NCBI GenBank assembly: GCA_002633005.1 | Contig: NMRA01001227.1 | Span: 1-37,841, forward strand | Source of the DNA: Phoronis australis | Taxonomy: Eukaryota > Phoronida > Phoronidae | DNA length: 37,841 nt | Direction: 5' to 3' | Part shown: positions 23,301 to 32,300 of the stretch, piece by piece | Numbering within the stretch: the stretch's first letter is position 1 | Layout: every line of letters starts with the position of its first letter | Notes under the pieces: model-generated | Database searches by the model: none | Told to the model about the DNA's origin: nothing | What the model saw: only the letters and a program-made list of their open reading frames with translations | Made by a program: the position numbers and the translations under genes

Positions 23301-26300
23301 CAGCGATGTTTTGGGAAGATTTTTGTGCTTTTACCACGAATTTGTTGCGAACTCGGTGGAGCTAGACACTCTAAATGATGTTGGGAAAAACAAGAATTCC
23401 TCACGGTTTGTTGAACCTCTGTTTCTTGAAAATTTATTCAGTTTTGTGTTTGCTATGGATGGCTGAAGTGAAGCACTCGTGGAATTTCTAGTCCGGAGTG
23501 TCATACCTTGTAGTATATATAATTAGGGAGAACAGCATTTTTCAAAAATTTTAGAAAATGTGCATGTAATATACATCATTATAAAGCTCTTTTTGAGACT
23601 AAAATAACGATAATAAAATTTTTTAAATTGGACTTATGGTTCCAGGGAAAATGTCATTTTTGTGTCAAAATTTTTGGTAAAAATTCTGTCAAATCGAATC
23701 TGCGAGTTCAAAATATTATGATTTCAAAACTAAGAAACGTAGATAGACATGTGATACATCATTTTAAAGAACTTTTTATGATGAATAATTTGCCAAAAAA
23801 ACATTTCGATTAGACATTCCTGTGCGAAGATATTGACCTTAAAGTCAACACAGCCGACAAAGAGAAGTCACTACGTACAATTTTGTGATTTCGAATTTTC
23901 ATAAAATAACAATTACTCTAGGAAAAAAACAAATAAGGTATCATTTTAAAGATTTTTCATCAGGAAAGTTGAAATTTGATAATTGATTGAGCAAATTATT
24001 GATATTATTTGTGATATTGTTTTTAACAATCATGCTGTTTGCAACCGGCTTAACTTTGTCAAAATCAATTACATTAAATAAAAATTAAAGATAAAAATCA
24101 TTTCAAAAATGTATTGATGACAAGTATGATAAATAGAACATTTTAATACAAGCTTCTGAAAGACATATAATAAATATAACTTTTACGTAAACTTTCCACA
24201 ACAATGTAATAAAATGAAGACCCTGTCATGAGCCATCCAGGAATGTTCATGCTATAAAACCAACAACTGCAATATTCATAATCCTAAAATTGTCTCAAGT
24301 GATATGAACACAAAAAAGAATCTATGATGGACAGATAAATAAAGTTCTCAAGGCATCCTCAAGGAAGGAGGGGCTAAACCCTTTCAGTGACAATTGACAG
24401 TGAAGTACCTTCCAGTAAAAAGACGCTCAGTGGAGTTCCTTGCACAGAATTGTGGTATCCTCAAGGAAGGGGGCCAAACCCTTTCACTGACTACTGTACG
24501 TCAGCGGAGTACCTTAGAGACTTGTGGCATCCTCAAGGAAAGGGAGCCAAACCCTTTCACTGACCAAGTCAGTGGAGTACCTTACACAGACTTGTGGCAT
24601 CCTTAAGGAAGGGGGGGGGCAAACCCTCTCTGACTATCATAAGTCATTGGAGTATCTATATGCAACATTGAGTTATTCCAGCACTTCGAAGTCCCTTTGA
24701 CCAAAGTCATCAATCAGCCAAATGGAGTAGATAGCCTCATCTTTGTCGTAATGGATATTAAACCAAGACAGATATCCGAGGACCTGAAAGAATACTATAA
24801 TTCATAAATGATAAGAATTATTTGAAGAGTGTTATGCGAAAATGTTACCCTACTTGGAAATTATGCACAACATTTTAACAAAGGTGCCATAATACTATTT
24901 AACTACAAGGTTGTGAAAGAAAAAAGAAATAGCTAGATAGGTCATGTCAGTATTTGTCTGACAGTGTCTTAAGAGGTGGTGTTGGCATATGGCACTCCTT
25001 TGCAAACTCCTCAACAGCATCAAGAGCTGAAAAGCACCGCCTGATAGGTGGAGGGGAGAGCCAAAGTGAAGGAGGCTTTGACCGTGTGTCCATGAGATCA
25101 TGTCCAACTGAATAACTGATAAAATGCAAGTAGAATCAGTAGAAGCAGGAAAGTAGAAGGATCTGGACCAGGAGCTAGAAGCAGAGTCTGGTGAGAAAGA
25201 AATGTGAGACATGATGATGATAGAAACTGATAAATAGGAGTGAAATTATAAGAACAAAAATAATGAAGAAAATAACAACTGGTTTGGTCCACAGCAACTT
25301 CCAACAAAGCTTACCTGGAGGATATAGATCAGGGTGAGATTTATGAACAAATCTCAATTGTTCTGTTAAAAACTATATATACTGGTAGTGGACCACAAAG
25401 TCTTGGAAACACAGGACTGCAGTAGAACTGTACATTTGTAATATTTATCTAAAATTAAATATTTTCATTTTCTATCTTGACATATTCTGAATAAAATGCC
25501 ATGACCAATAAGGCAAGATGGGTGTGGACCTCTCTGGCAACAAGCCAACTCAAGTCTATCAGTGGCTTGACCAACAAAAATGTGAAGCAAAATAGAAAAA
25601 AAACTTAAATATAAGAATCATTATTCTCACTATGAGAAATGACAGTTTAGTTCTCTTTTACAGTGAGTTTTTATCAGGAAAAGTTGAAGTGCTTCAGTAT
25701 TGTAAACCAAACATTCAACGTGATTCACAGGACCACCCCTAGCGGCAGTACCCGGAACTACAAAGTGAGTCAGTAATTCGCCCAATTGTCAGAAATTGAC
25801 GAAATGTTCGTTTAGAACAAGTATTTGAAATAGTTCATTAATGAACCCTTTAGTGCAGAATACAGTTCATACATTCGCAAATTATGTTATATACCAATAA
25901 ATTCAGACAGAAGTTGAAGGTCGTGGGAACATGTGACTTTTTTAACTTTTAAGTGCAGGAAAGTGAAAACTACTTACATAATCGTGTTCGCAAGGCTCCC
26001 TTTTGTTCTTCCACCAAGTTTCTTCTCCTGGGTTGAAAACCAAATTATGGCAAATAGCAGTCATTTTTACCACCAGACATTTTGGTCTGCAAAATCGGTC
26101 ACGTCCCAGCATAAAACTCGTGCAAAGTATTATTAAACGAATTTTGCGACAAAAAATACTATCAGATAAGTAAAACAATATACCGTATACGTTCGGGTTA
26201 ACGCCCTGGGCGGTTAAATTGGCAAACCCAAAAAATCAAGGGTGGGCGGTTAACCAGACATGGGCGCTTAAACGTGAAACTTTAAAAAATCCAGGGTGGG

Positions 26301-28877
26301 CGGTTAACCGAACATGGGCGCTTATTACGATAGGCAAGCGCCCTGGGCGGTTAATCTTACCTCGTGATCTAAGTACCCACACCACACACGTAGTCGTAGG
26401 CCTACTCAGAACGCGTAACACTTTTCAAAGAGCGTTATCGTCACGTCGCCACATGACGGGAAAAATGTCATAACAGCGGATGATCCTAACAAAGGTTATC
26501 ATGCCCTCAAATTAGTTATTCACTATTAAATTTACATAATTGCTGAGTAATAGCCCCGTGCCGTCCTGCGGTCTTGTTATTTAGCCCTGTATTGTAGAGC
26601 GCAGACGACCAGTGACCACGCAGCCTCTAGTGGATTGCAACTATTTCATCTTGCTAAAGTGCGCGCGTGCAAGCTTCACGTGTTGCAGAGGTCACAGCAG
26701 ACATCAGATTTATGGTTACAGTCTCGTACTAGCTGCCAACTTCATAGTCAGAGAGCAGTTTTAAAACTGGTTGTAATAAAAGTTTGAAAACCTTAATTCA
26801 TATTTTTTTGTGTTTGGCATGTTTATAGTCAACACTCCGTAACTCAATGACATATTCAGCGTATGGTTCTGTGGCTTGCTGTTTTATCTCGACTGCCCGG
26901 CATTGCTCATTTGCCGTTGCACCAAACATGCTCGGCAAAGAAGTAGGCCCAAGACAAGAATCGGGGTTAAGCGGCCGTGTGCCACTCGTCAATCAAGAAT
27001 AAAATTTCGAGCCACGGCATAAATATGTGATAAAACGCTACAAAACAGCGATGTTTCAATTCATAAACGAGTTACCAAACTTCGTGGTGGAAAAACATTT
27101 ATTTTTCATGCAAGATGTCCAGATTATCCTATTTATATCACTTGCAATATCGCACTGCGGCACTGTTCGGTCCCTTGTTAGCGCGCAATGTCTCAGTCGG
27201 CTGACAATCGTGACTTGGAAATGCCGTCAAGTAATATAACGGCCTCTTTCAATATGCATCTCGTTATTCATGGCCAAAGATAGCGGCGGGATTCAGCACG
27301 TGCGTAGGACCTACGTGAGAGTCACCTGTCAATCACATGTTGGTGTCAAGGTAACATGCAATCCAAAGTGTGGGAACTTGTGCGCGTGCACCACTACAAA
27401 GTCACTCATCAAAAGAGAATAGCGACAGTCCTAAGTAACAGAAACGGGAGTGACTATATACTTTTAACCATTGTCTCATTTCTCTGGCCTGATTTTTTCG
27501 AATATATGTTTTATCAAGCGCACTGCAGACGAAAACTCAGCGCGGCAGACAAAGTCGCTGAAAGCGGAGGTTTTGACGCCGGGCTTAAACTTTGCAAACA
27601 TGGGAAGAAAATAAAGTGACAAAAACGTTCAAGTATTATATTTTGAAGTGAGTCAATGACCCAAGACAATAACTCGTTACTTGTACAATTGCAATTCACA
27701 TTGCTAAACCACCGTCTCGGAGGCCCGGCGTCGTTGCGCTCATTGTGATAATCGATCTTTTTCTAAAAGTCGGGGAATCGCGCGTTTCCTTAGCACTGGG
27801 CACTAAATCTTCATTCGTTAAAAGTCGGGGATGGGCGCTTAACCGAGAGGTGGACGCTTAACTGGAAATCTTCAAAAATCGCAGGGGGGCGCTTAACCGA
27901 GCAGTGGGTGGTTAAATCGAAAATCCACCTAAAGTAGGGGGTGGGCGGTTAACTGAGCATGGGCGTTAACCCGAACGTTTACGGTATTATTCATGGCTTG
28001 GAATGACCAATGACAAAAAACGCGGAAACTTTGAAACTTTTACGGCCCAAATCATGCCCGATAACCAGCCTTGAAATGGTCAATGTGAACCTTTCCCCGA
28101 CAAAAATCGGGAGGACTAAAAAAAAGAAAACGTTACCACCATCAGTAGCATGCGTCTGCGTCCTTTTAGCTCGCCCGTCCACCCACACATTTTTGGCTGC
28201 AGAGCGGTAGTATTTGTCGCCGGCTCGCCGCGCTTAACAATAACACGAGACGCCATTGAAAATCCCACCACGCTGTCCCAGCAATGTTGACAATTTACCT
28301 TCCTCCGAAACATAAAGAGCAACTTCCGCTTTTCGAGGTGAACGCCGCGGTAAGAAAGGAATTTGTCGCGGAAATTTTATATCAAATCCGATTTTTTACG
28401 CGGAAATATTATAAAAAAAAGCGGAAAGCACATTTGAAAAAAGCGGAAATCCGCGTTTCCGCGGAAAATTCCAAGCCCTGATTATTTCATACTTTGTGAT
28501 AATTTTTATTCACGTTTATTAATTTTTGAGTGATTTTTTGCCGATTGTAGTGAGCGAATTTAACACAGTGACAGATGCGCAAAGTGATCCGCTAAAGAAT
28601 GTTGTTCTCGCTAATACAATAGTGTATTGGGGACGATCTGAAGCTGAGGTGAGGACGCCGGCTGTGGCTGGGGTCTTACTCAGACGGTTTCCCCTCACTG
28701 TCTCAGATCCTGACCACAAATATTTGCACAAAAAACTACTTCATCAATCATTTCTTCGTCTTCTTCACCACTTGATGCATCTTCAGACATATTTTCGCAA
28801 TCATCCCCTTCCTCATCTTCTACCAAATCCTTATTTTCTTGTTCGTAAGCAACACGCTTTTTGCTAGGGGCAGCCAT
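14184..28877 (-). CDS. BCCIP: BCCIP, BRCA2 and CDKN1A interacting protein (seven coding exons)
   Basis: The coding exons are 28877-28740, 21019-20945, 19965-19885, 18284-18186, 16861-16677, 15795-15627 and 14339-14184. All have GT-AG borders, the phases agree at every junction, and the joined protein has about 300 residues (human about 314). Diagnostic matches to the family are the acidic N-terminus, HVDFEA, GVRKLLQQLFLKA.VN, GSVLKQ, ME.YG..SCINITE, LGFLVSERFINIPPQ, a Lys-rich loop (GKKKKKG), INPEEEFFFQ, FSFDYSV and RRVMFFPAGKLD. BCCIP binds BRCA2 and p21 and supports homologous recombination and genome stability. Its yeast homologue Bcp1 is a nuclear chaperone for ribosomal protein uL14, and a ribosome-biogenesis role is likely here too. 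The large first intron (7.7 kb) holds most of the inserted elements. It is head to head with the SORL1-like gene. The gene appears intact. Confidence 0.95.
15027..15174. repeat. 17-bp minisatellite, nine units
   Basis: Nine nearly perfect units of TTACGCCAGCGCCTGTG lie in the intron between BCCIP exons 6 and 7. It is far more GC-rich than its surroundings. The 17-bp unit is not a multiple of three, so each forward frame reads the same 17-residue cycle. The ORFs seen there (14945-15220 and 15022-15204) are products of the repeat, not genes. Confidence 0.95.
15627..15795 (-). CDS. BCCIP: BCCIP coding exon 6
   Basis: 169 bp, acceptor TTTACAG and donor GTAATG; its first base completes an Arg codon. 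It encodes KYKFDELLMISKIYK, a basic GKKKKKG loop and the conserved NPEEEFFFQ (vertebrates: ANAEEEFFYE). Confidence 0.95.
15988..16663 (-). repeat. Family R dispersed repeat (copy C, 5'-truncated)
   Basis: Minus-oriented copy in a BCCIP intron. Its 3' end at 15988-16040 reads (reverse complement) CAGTCATGGGCGCATTTCAA, then CGCTGTGTTGCTCT. This matches the ends at about 32078-32114 and 34330-34367. Inside are the family's CACTAG(T/G) boxes and 'GCCAAATTTCA..AAAATC' segments in reverse. It ends about 15 bp from BCCIP exon 5. Confidence 0.75.
16677..16861 (-). CDS. BCCIP: BCCIP coding exon 5
   Basis: 185 bp, acceptor TACTTAG and donor GTTTGT, starting in phase 0 and ending after two bases of a codon. 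It contains LGFLVSERFINIPPQMAAP, the most conserved block of BCCIP. It lies immediately next to a copy of dispersed repeat family R. Confidence 0.95.
16862..18185. other. BCCIP intron 4
   Basis: No recognisable element. A 91-codon minus ORF (16961-17236) has no features of a gene and no splice context. Confidence 0.5.
18186..18284 (-). CDS. BCCIP: BCCIP coding exon 4
   Basis: 33 codons, acceptor TTCCAG and donor GTACAC, phase 0. It holds an acidic loop (SGSEGDDDD) followed by YGVMSCINITEKK, the counterpart of FGFISLLNLTERK. Confidence 0.93.
18285..19884. other. BCCIP intron 3
   Basis: It contains a 101-codon minus ORF (19332-19027) whose start follows no clear acceptor and whose peptide I do not recognise. 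Otherwise nothing was seen. Confidence 0.45.
19885..19965 (-). CDS. BCCIP: BCCIP coding exon 3
   Basis: 27 codons, acceptor TTTCAG and donor GTAAGT, phase 0. LFLKAHVNVSELANIII followed by QNYVGSVLK matches the conserved LFLKAPVNTAEL...QNHIGSVIK block. Confidence 0.95.
19966..20944. other. BCCIP intron 2
   Basis: AT-rich intronic sequence without recognisable elements. Confidence 0.5.
20945..21019 (-). CDS. BCCIP: BCCIP coding exon 2
   Basis: 25 codons, acceptor TTCTAG and donor GTTGGT, phase 0 on both sides. The peptide begins VVHVDFEA and ends RKLLQQ, matching VNIEFEA...IKKLLQQ of vertebrate BCCIP. Confidence 0.93.
21020..21940. other. BCCIP intron 1, 3' part
   Basis: No exon or element was recognised up to the hAT-like MITE. 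The stretch 21240-21360 is strongly AT-rich. Confidence 0.5.
21949..22416. mobile_element. Non-autonomous hAT-like MITE with 8-bp target duplication
   Basis: The 468-bp element starts CAGGCCTTTATCCAG and ends CTGCATAAAGGCCTG, a terminal inverted repeat of about 15 bp with one mismatch. It is flanked on both sides by the exact 8-bp duplication GGCTCAAG (21941-21948 and 22417-22424). TIRs starting CAGG and an 8-bp duplication are typical of the hAT superfamily. The inside repeats 'GGGCGTCCAAAT' motifs and encodes no transposase. A related fragment lies at about 35580-35840. Confidence 0.85.
22491..22583. repeat. Short inverted repeat
   Basis: The arm 22491-22509 (ATAACTCACCATTTTTAAC) pairs with 22566-22583 (TTGAAAATGGTGAGTTAC) across about 55 bp of GC-richer sequence. 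It is possibly a tiny MITE or the ends of a decayed one. Confidence 0.5.
22893..23522. mobile_element. 630-bp foldback element with long imperfect arms
   Basis: The left arm 22893-23126 (TATACTACAAGGTATGACAC...) matches the reverse complement of 23282-23522 with scattered mismatches. In the loop a second inverted pair, 23188-23216 against 23247-23276 (AATTGCCGGTT...GGAAGGTTACG), is nested. Both outer ends are in TA-rich sequence, consistent with TA-target insertion. No transposase was seen. ORFs inside (22912-23151, 23198-23404, 23260-23466) mirror each other across the palindrome and are not taken as genes. Confidence 0.85.
23523..24350. other. AT-rich intronic sequence
   Basis: Very AT-rich, with no recognisable exon. 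A 61-codon plus ORF (23628-23813) is judged chance. Confidence 0.5.
24352..24650. repeat. Tandem repeat, four units of about 70-100 bp
   Basis: The unit header GGCATCCTCAAGGAAGG recurs at 24352, 24454, 24526 and 24596. Each is followed by CAAACCCTTTCACTGAC-like sequence and then GTGGAGTACCTT. The first spacing (102 bp) is longer than the others (72 and 70). It sits 20-30 bp beyond the stop codon of the putative small nested gene. Confidence 0.9.
24673..26064 (-). CDS. Putative 65-residue Trp-rich protein, two exons, nested in BCCIP intron 1
   Basis: Exon A (26064-25978) runs ATG ACT GCT ... CAC GAT TAT with donor GTAAGT. Exon B (24783-24673) follows acceptor TTTCAG and ends TAA. Both borders are phase 0. 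The joined peptide starts MTAICHNLVFNPGEETWWKN, continues KREPCEHDY and VLGYLSWFNIHYDKDEAIYS, and ends IWLIDDFGQRDFEVLE. It is compact, rich in Trp, Tyr and acidic residues, with no signal or membrane segment. I do not recognise the family. The peptide looks protein-like, unlike the surrounding chance ORFs. Two upstream ATGs (one at about 26074 opening a short uORF) weaken start choice. Alternatives: a fragment of a mobile element gene, or alternative terminal exons of a BCCIP transcript. Confidence 0.45.
24947..25107 (-). pseudogene. Exon-like ORF, unrecognised
   Basis: After a possible acceptor (TTATTCAG at 25108-25115) the frame GHDLMDTRSKPPSLWLSPPP continues through IRRCFSALDAVEEFAKECHM and ends PTPPLKTLSDKY plus TGA, 52 residues. 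The composition looks like a genuine protein end. It would need an upstream exon ending after one base of a codon, which I could not find, and it does not fit the phase of the small gene whose intron it occupies. It could be the end of a transposon-derived or retrocopied gene. Confidence 0.3.
25130..25960. other. BCCIP intron 1 sequence, nothing recognised
   Basis: Overlapping minus ORFs at 25098-25357 read a low-complexity, Leu/Ser-rich stretch and are not supported as coding. Confidence 0.45.
26181..27986. mobile_element. 1.8-kb non-autonomous TIR DNA element with subterminal repeats
   Basis: The terminal inverted repeats are 26 bp with one mismatch: 26181-26206 (TACCGTATACGTTCGGGTTA...) and 27961-27986. 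Both subterminal regions carry arrays of GGGCGGTTAACC and GGGCGCTTAACC motifs (26230-26360 and 27820-27975), probable transposase-binding sites. The centre is GC-richer than the window and encodes no recognisable transposase; ORFs there (26219-26473, 27027-27239, 27356-27619) show no conserved domain. The target duplication is unclear because another element abuts the right end. It lies in BCCIP intron 1. Confidence 0.85.
27992..28480. mobile_element. 489-bp hAT-like MITE abutting the previous element
   Basis: The ends CATGGCTTGGAAT and ATTCCAAGCCCTG form a 13-bp TIR with one mismatch. The direct repeat ATTATT flanks both sides (27986-27991 and 28481-28486). Runs of GCGGAAA/TTTCCGC occupy both subterminal regions (28015-28030 and 28360-28465). 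CAGGG-type ends suggest hAT, although a 6-bp rather than 8-bp duplication is visible. No coding capacity. Confidence 0.75.
28487..28739. other. BCCIP intron 1, 5' end
   Basis: ORFs on both strands overlap exon 1 and this segment (28526-28867 plus; 28519-28731 minus) and are shadows. It may contain promoter-proximal elements of the shared promoter. Confidence 0.4.
28740..28877 (-). CDS. BCCIP: BCCIP coding exon 1
   Basis: 46 codons from ATG (context CTAAAAAATGGCTGCC) to MIDE, with donor GTAGTT in phase 0. The exon is mostly Glu/Asp/Ser, as in other BCCIP N-termini. The ATG is the first methionine of the open frame and matches the expected family length. Confidence 0.9.
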
Positions 28878-29102
28878 TTTTTAGTTTTACGCCACCTAAC
28901 GGTCAACAGTTTTTATTCGATATCCAAAATTTAAAGTTTTTGACACTTAAACATGTAAAAAAAGTATAAGTTTTTCAGTTAAAGGACTTTCGTGATATCC
29001 GTTATAAAAATAATTGAAATTATCTATAACTATTTACAAACTTAAAACGCTGGTTTGAGCATCATGTAACTCAGGAAACAGGAAAACCAAAAACCAAGGA
29101 AG
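28878..29102. promoter_or_regulatory. Shared bidirectional promoter region of BCCIP and the SORL1-like gene
   Basis: Only 225 bp separate the two divergent start codons. Both ATGs sit in a YY1-like context: AAAAATGGCTGCC on the minus strand and AAGATGGCGCTTC on the plus strand. YY1 elements overlapping the start codon are common in TATA-less housekeeping promoters. No clear TATA box in a useful position was seen. Sharing of regulation is inference from spacing. Confidence 0.6.
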
Positions 29103-29399
29103 ATGGCGCTTCTATCAACATACCTGTTTGTTGCTGTTCTATTTTTTATGACGTTTCAAGAATTTCAGGCTCGAATTTACACCAGGAATGTGGAAACCAA
29201 CTTAAGAATTATTGATATTAAGAAAGATATCCATTCCCTGAGAAGTCTTGGCTCGCCAATTTTTAATTTTCTCCGTAAACGTGAGCGACGAAGTCATACT
29301 CCTCAGGCTCCTGGTGCAACGCCGAATGTGTCGAAGTCAATACTTCAAGACAAAGACCACAATCAAGCTGTGGTGTATTGGTCTGGAGAGGAAAGCAAT
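29103..29399 (+). CDS. SORL1: SORL1-like coding exon 1
   Basis: 99 codons with donor GTATGA in phase 0. It holds the signal peptide (hydrophobic core YLFVAVLFFM), the propeptide, the furin-type site RKRERR and the start of the VPS10 domain. The start ATG has a strong context (AAGATGG) and puts the signal peptide at the very N-terminus. Confidence 0.88.
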
Positions 29400-32300
29400 G
29401 TATGACATCCGTTATAAGAGGGTTTTATTGGCATGGTTATTTTGTGTTCTTACATATTAACTAGCTAGGCTTCTAAGAATACTCACCACTTAAAAATAAA
29501 ACACAGCTACTGCAGCTTGAATAAAACCCCATCTAGGACTAGGTACTCATTCCTGATGCCGATGGCCAGATTGAAAGCTGAAATATTATCAACAGCCTTC
29601 GACAGCAGTATATATAAGGGATTATAAGGCAAACATCCAGACAACCATGAAACAAATCACATGAGAAATAGAACATAAACTAGTGCCTGAATGATAGGGT
29701 GTCTAATATTGTTTAAATTGTTTCAAGATGAAGGTTATGCTTAACCCTTGGCTTTGGCTTTGAGACAGTTAAACATCTCAATCCTTAGAGTATGCAGGAA
29801 GCTTTGCAGCAAGTTATGCCTCGTGCTAACTAAGTGTCACACAATCACATTGCAATAAGGAATCCAGCCAAATATAGCAGTCCCGGAGCCAGATTTGGAG
29901 AACCAGTTTCATTCACTGTAGAACAAGCCTATGCCTGTATTTCATTAGTGTAACTATAAGTAGCTGTCAAGTGTAAAGGGGCTTCTTTCGAGGCATTCAA
30001 TGTCTGTGTCTTCTCAAATCTAACAAATTGTATTCTGTCATGATTTCTTTCCAGCAAGTTGTATTGATTAGAAGTTGTTAATGTTGTTATTTAAAGTGCA
30101 TTAGACTTATAAATAGGATATCTGGTAGATCTTTTGAGACAAGTTATTAGATGGTTATGCTAACGATTTCATTAAGTGAATCAACGAACCTGTTGTCAGG
30201 AAAATGCAATTGCTGCTATGTTTGATGGAATTAGAAGAATTTTAAGGACATCGACAATGTGTCGTTCAAGGCTTGACAAGTCATTATAGCAGCGTGATTT
30301 TTGGTTAAGCGATGTAGAAGCATAATTTTCCGAAAATCCTCCATTGACATTTCATTGTTCTTGGTGAATATGAACCTTACAGTCCCAGGAACAAGCCAGT
30401 GGAGGAAGATGCTGACACGTCATTTCTAATTCAGATCAAAACTGCAGTCAAACTGCATGAACTGTGTTTATAATGTTCGCTGGCGTATAAATTTCCAGTC
30501 CTGTTGTCTGATTTTTCTATAATTCAAAATGGCTTGTTTTTGCTTCGCACGGTTATAACGTACCAATTTTTATGTGCCAGTGGATAATTTCACCAACTTT
30601 ACTGTGAACCAGAGCCTGCAAGTCTAAAATTGGTCATGCACGGACTCCTCAATTTCATATTTGTGCACAGCGCGTGAGGCACAACCACGTGTCCAAGCAT
30701 GCTGTTAGACAGCCTTACATATAAGAAAGGACAAGTAACAGGTGCTGTGGTTTTTGTTTTCCCAAAAAGTTGATTTGGTTACTGTGAACCATGGTTACAA
30801 GGAATGTCTTTGATAGGAGGTTCAATGTTAAGGGGTTCAACTGTACATTTCCTTCTGAATACAAAATATGTACAAGTACACAAAAAGTGGTGAATTTTTC
30901 ATGCTAAGATTTAAAAGTTTTTCTCTTCTCCAGACTGTTGTATATGGAATTATCTCCCCTTATTATGCACCCACTTATTTATATGTGGGTGCATATTGTG
31001 GTCATCTATGTCTGGGTGTCCACCGTCCACAGCTGTATCTCATAAACCCTTTACAGGATCTTGATGAGATTTGGCAGATGTTTCTGTGAAGTTGACAGCA
31101 GATGACAACTTTCGAACGGATCAGACTACAGGTGTGCCCCCCAGTGGCAATTTTAGTTCTTTACGTTTACCTCAGCATCTTCAAAGGTCCTCAACGCATT
31201 TTCATAAAATTTAGCAGATAGGCATCTGTTGGTCCAGTTTTTGGATGGATTCGAGGTATTTGTGCCAGCTAATGGCTATTTTTACTGTTTTGAGCCTGTT
31301 TTTTGGTGTCTGCTTCTCTGTCAACCAAACCACTCTAAGGATGATTGTTGAAATTGGCATGTATGTTCCTAATGTGAAGAAGAGGGCTGACGATGATTTT
31401 CCAATGACCTTGACTACTGTGGCGCCTCCTAGTGGCAATTTTGTTTTTTTAACGTCTATGGCTGTATCTCCTAAACCCCTCTGCAGGAACTTTATTAAAT
31501 TTGCCAAGTGTATTTTCATGAAGTTGACAATGAACGACGACTTTCAAAGGAATCCGACAAACACTGTGTCCACTAGTGGCAATTTCATTTTTTTTCCATT
31601 TTCCTCAGTTTCTCTGAAGCTGTTTATCGGATTTTTTAATGAAATTTGGTAAATAGCTTTCTACTGAAACGATGACATGTTCCTGTTTTCAGATGGATTC
31701 GACGTAGTTTGCGCCATCTAGTGGTAATTTTTTTTAATGTTTTTTAGTCTATTGGCAACCGCCCCTCTATCAACCAAATCACTGCCACTCTAAAGATATA
31801 TGTTCTTAGTATGAAAAGGATGGTTGACGATGATTTTTGATGGCTTCTACTGCTGTGGCGCCTCCTAGTGGCAGTTATGTTTTTTGTGCCCATAGCCTTC
31901 TATTGGCAGTTTTACTGATTTCCTGGGTTTCTCTGAGGTTCCATGACAGATTTGTATGAAATTTGGTAAATAGCTTTGATGACACCTGTTTTTTGAATGG
32001 ATTCAACTTATTTTGCGCCATCTAGTGACCATGTTTATAATACAAATAAACACCCCTAGAAGCACACTGTTTGCCGTGCATTCGTGGGCGCATTTCAAAG
32101 CTCTGCATTGCTCTCATTGTATATGGAATTTTCTTGTTTGGAAACAAATGGGAAGTAAAGAGGCATGTCAAGAAGTCACCAGTGATTGATAGGCTTCGGT
32201 ACAATGTAATGGTTGTTCAAAAGTCATGTCAACCTAGTTGTATCCCATTGGGCCACACTGCTAGACCCTTGAGTACAACGTGTACCAGACCGCCTGCAGT

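Noticed and set aside
28526-28867. 113-codon plus-strand ORF
   Set aside because: It is antisense to BCCIP exon 1 and adjacent intron; the low-complexity His/Leu stretch comes from the acidic codons of BCCIP on the other strand.
29000-29417. ATCCGTTATAA present in the promoter region and just after SORL1-like exon 1
   Set aside because: A two-copy 11-base match in AT-rich DNA is not strong enough to call a regulatory element.
31245-31652. Longest ORF of the window (135 codons, plus strand)
   Set aside because: It lies entirely inside dispersed repeat family R, spans several modules and has no known domain; other copies do not keep the frame.
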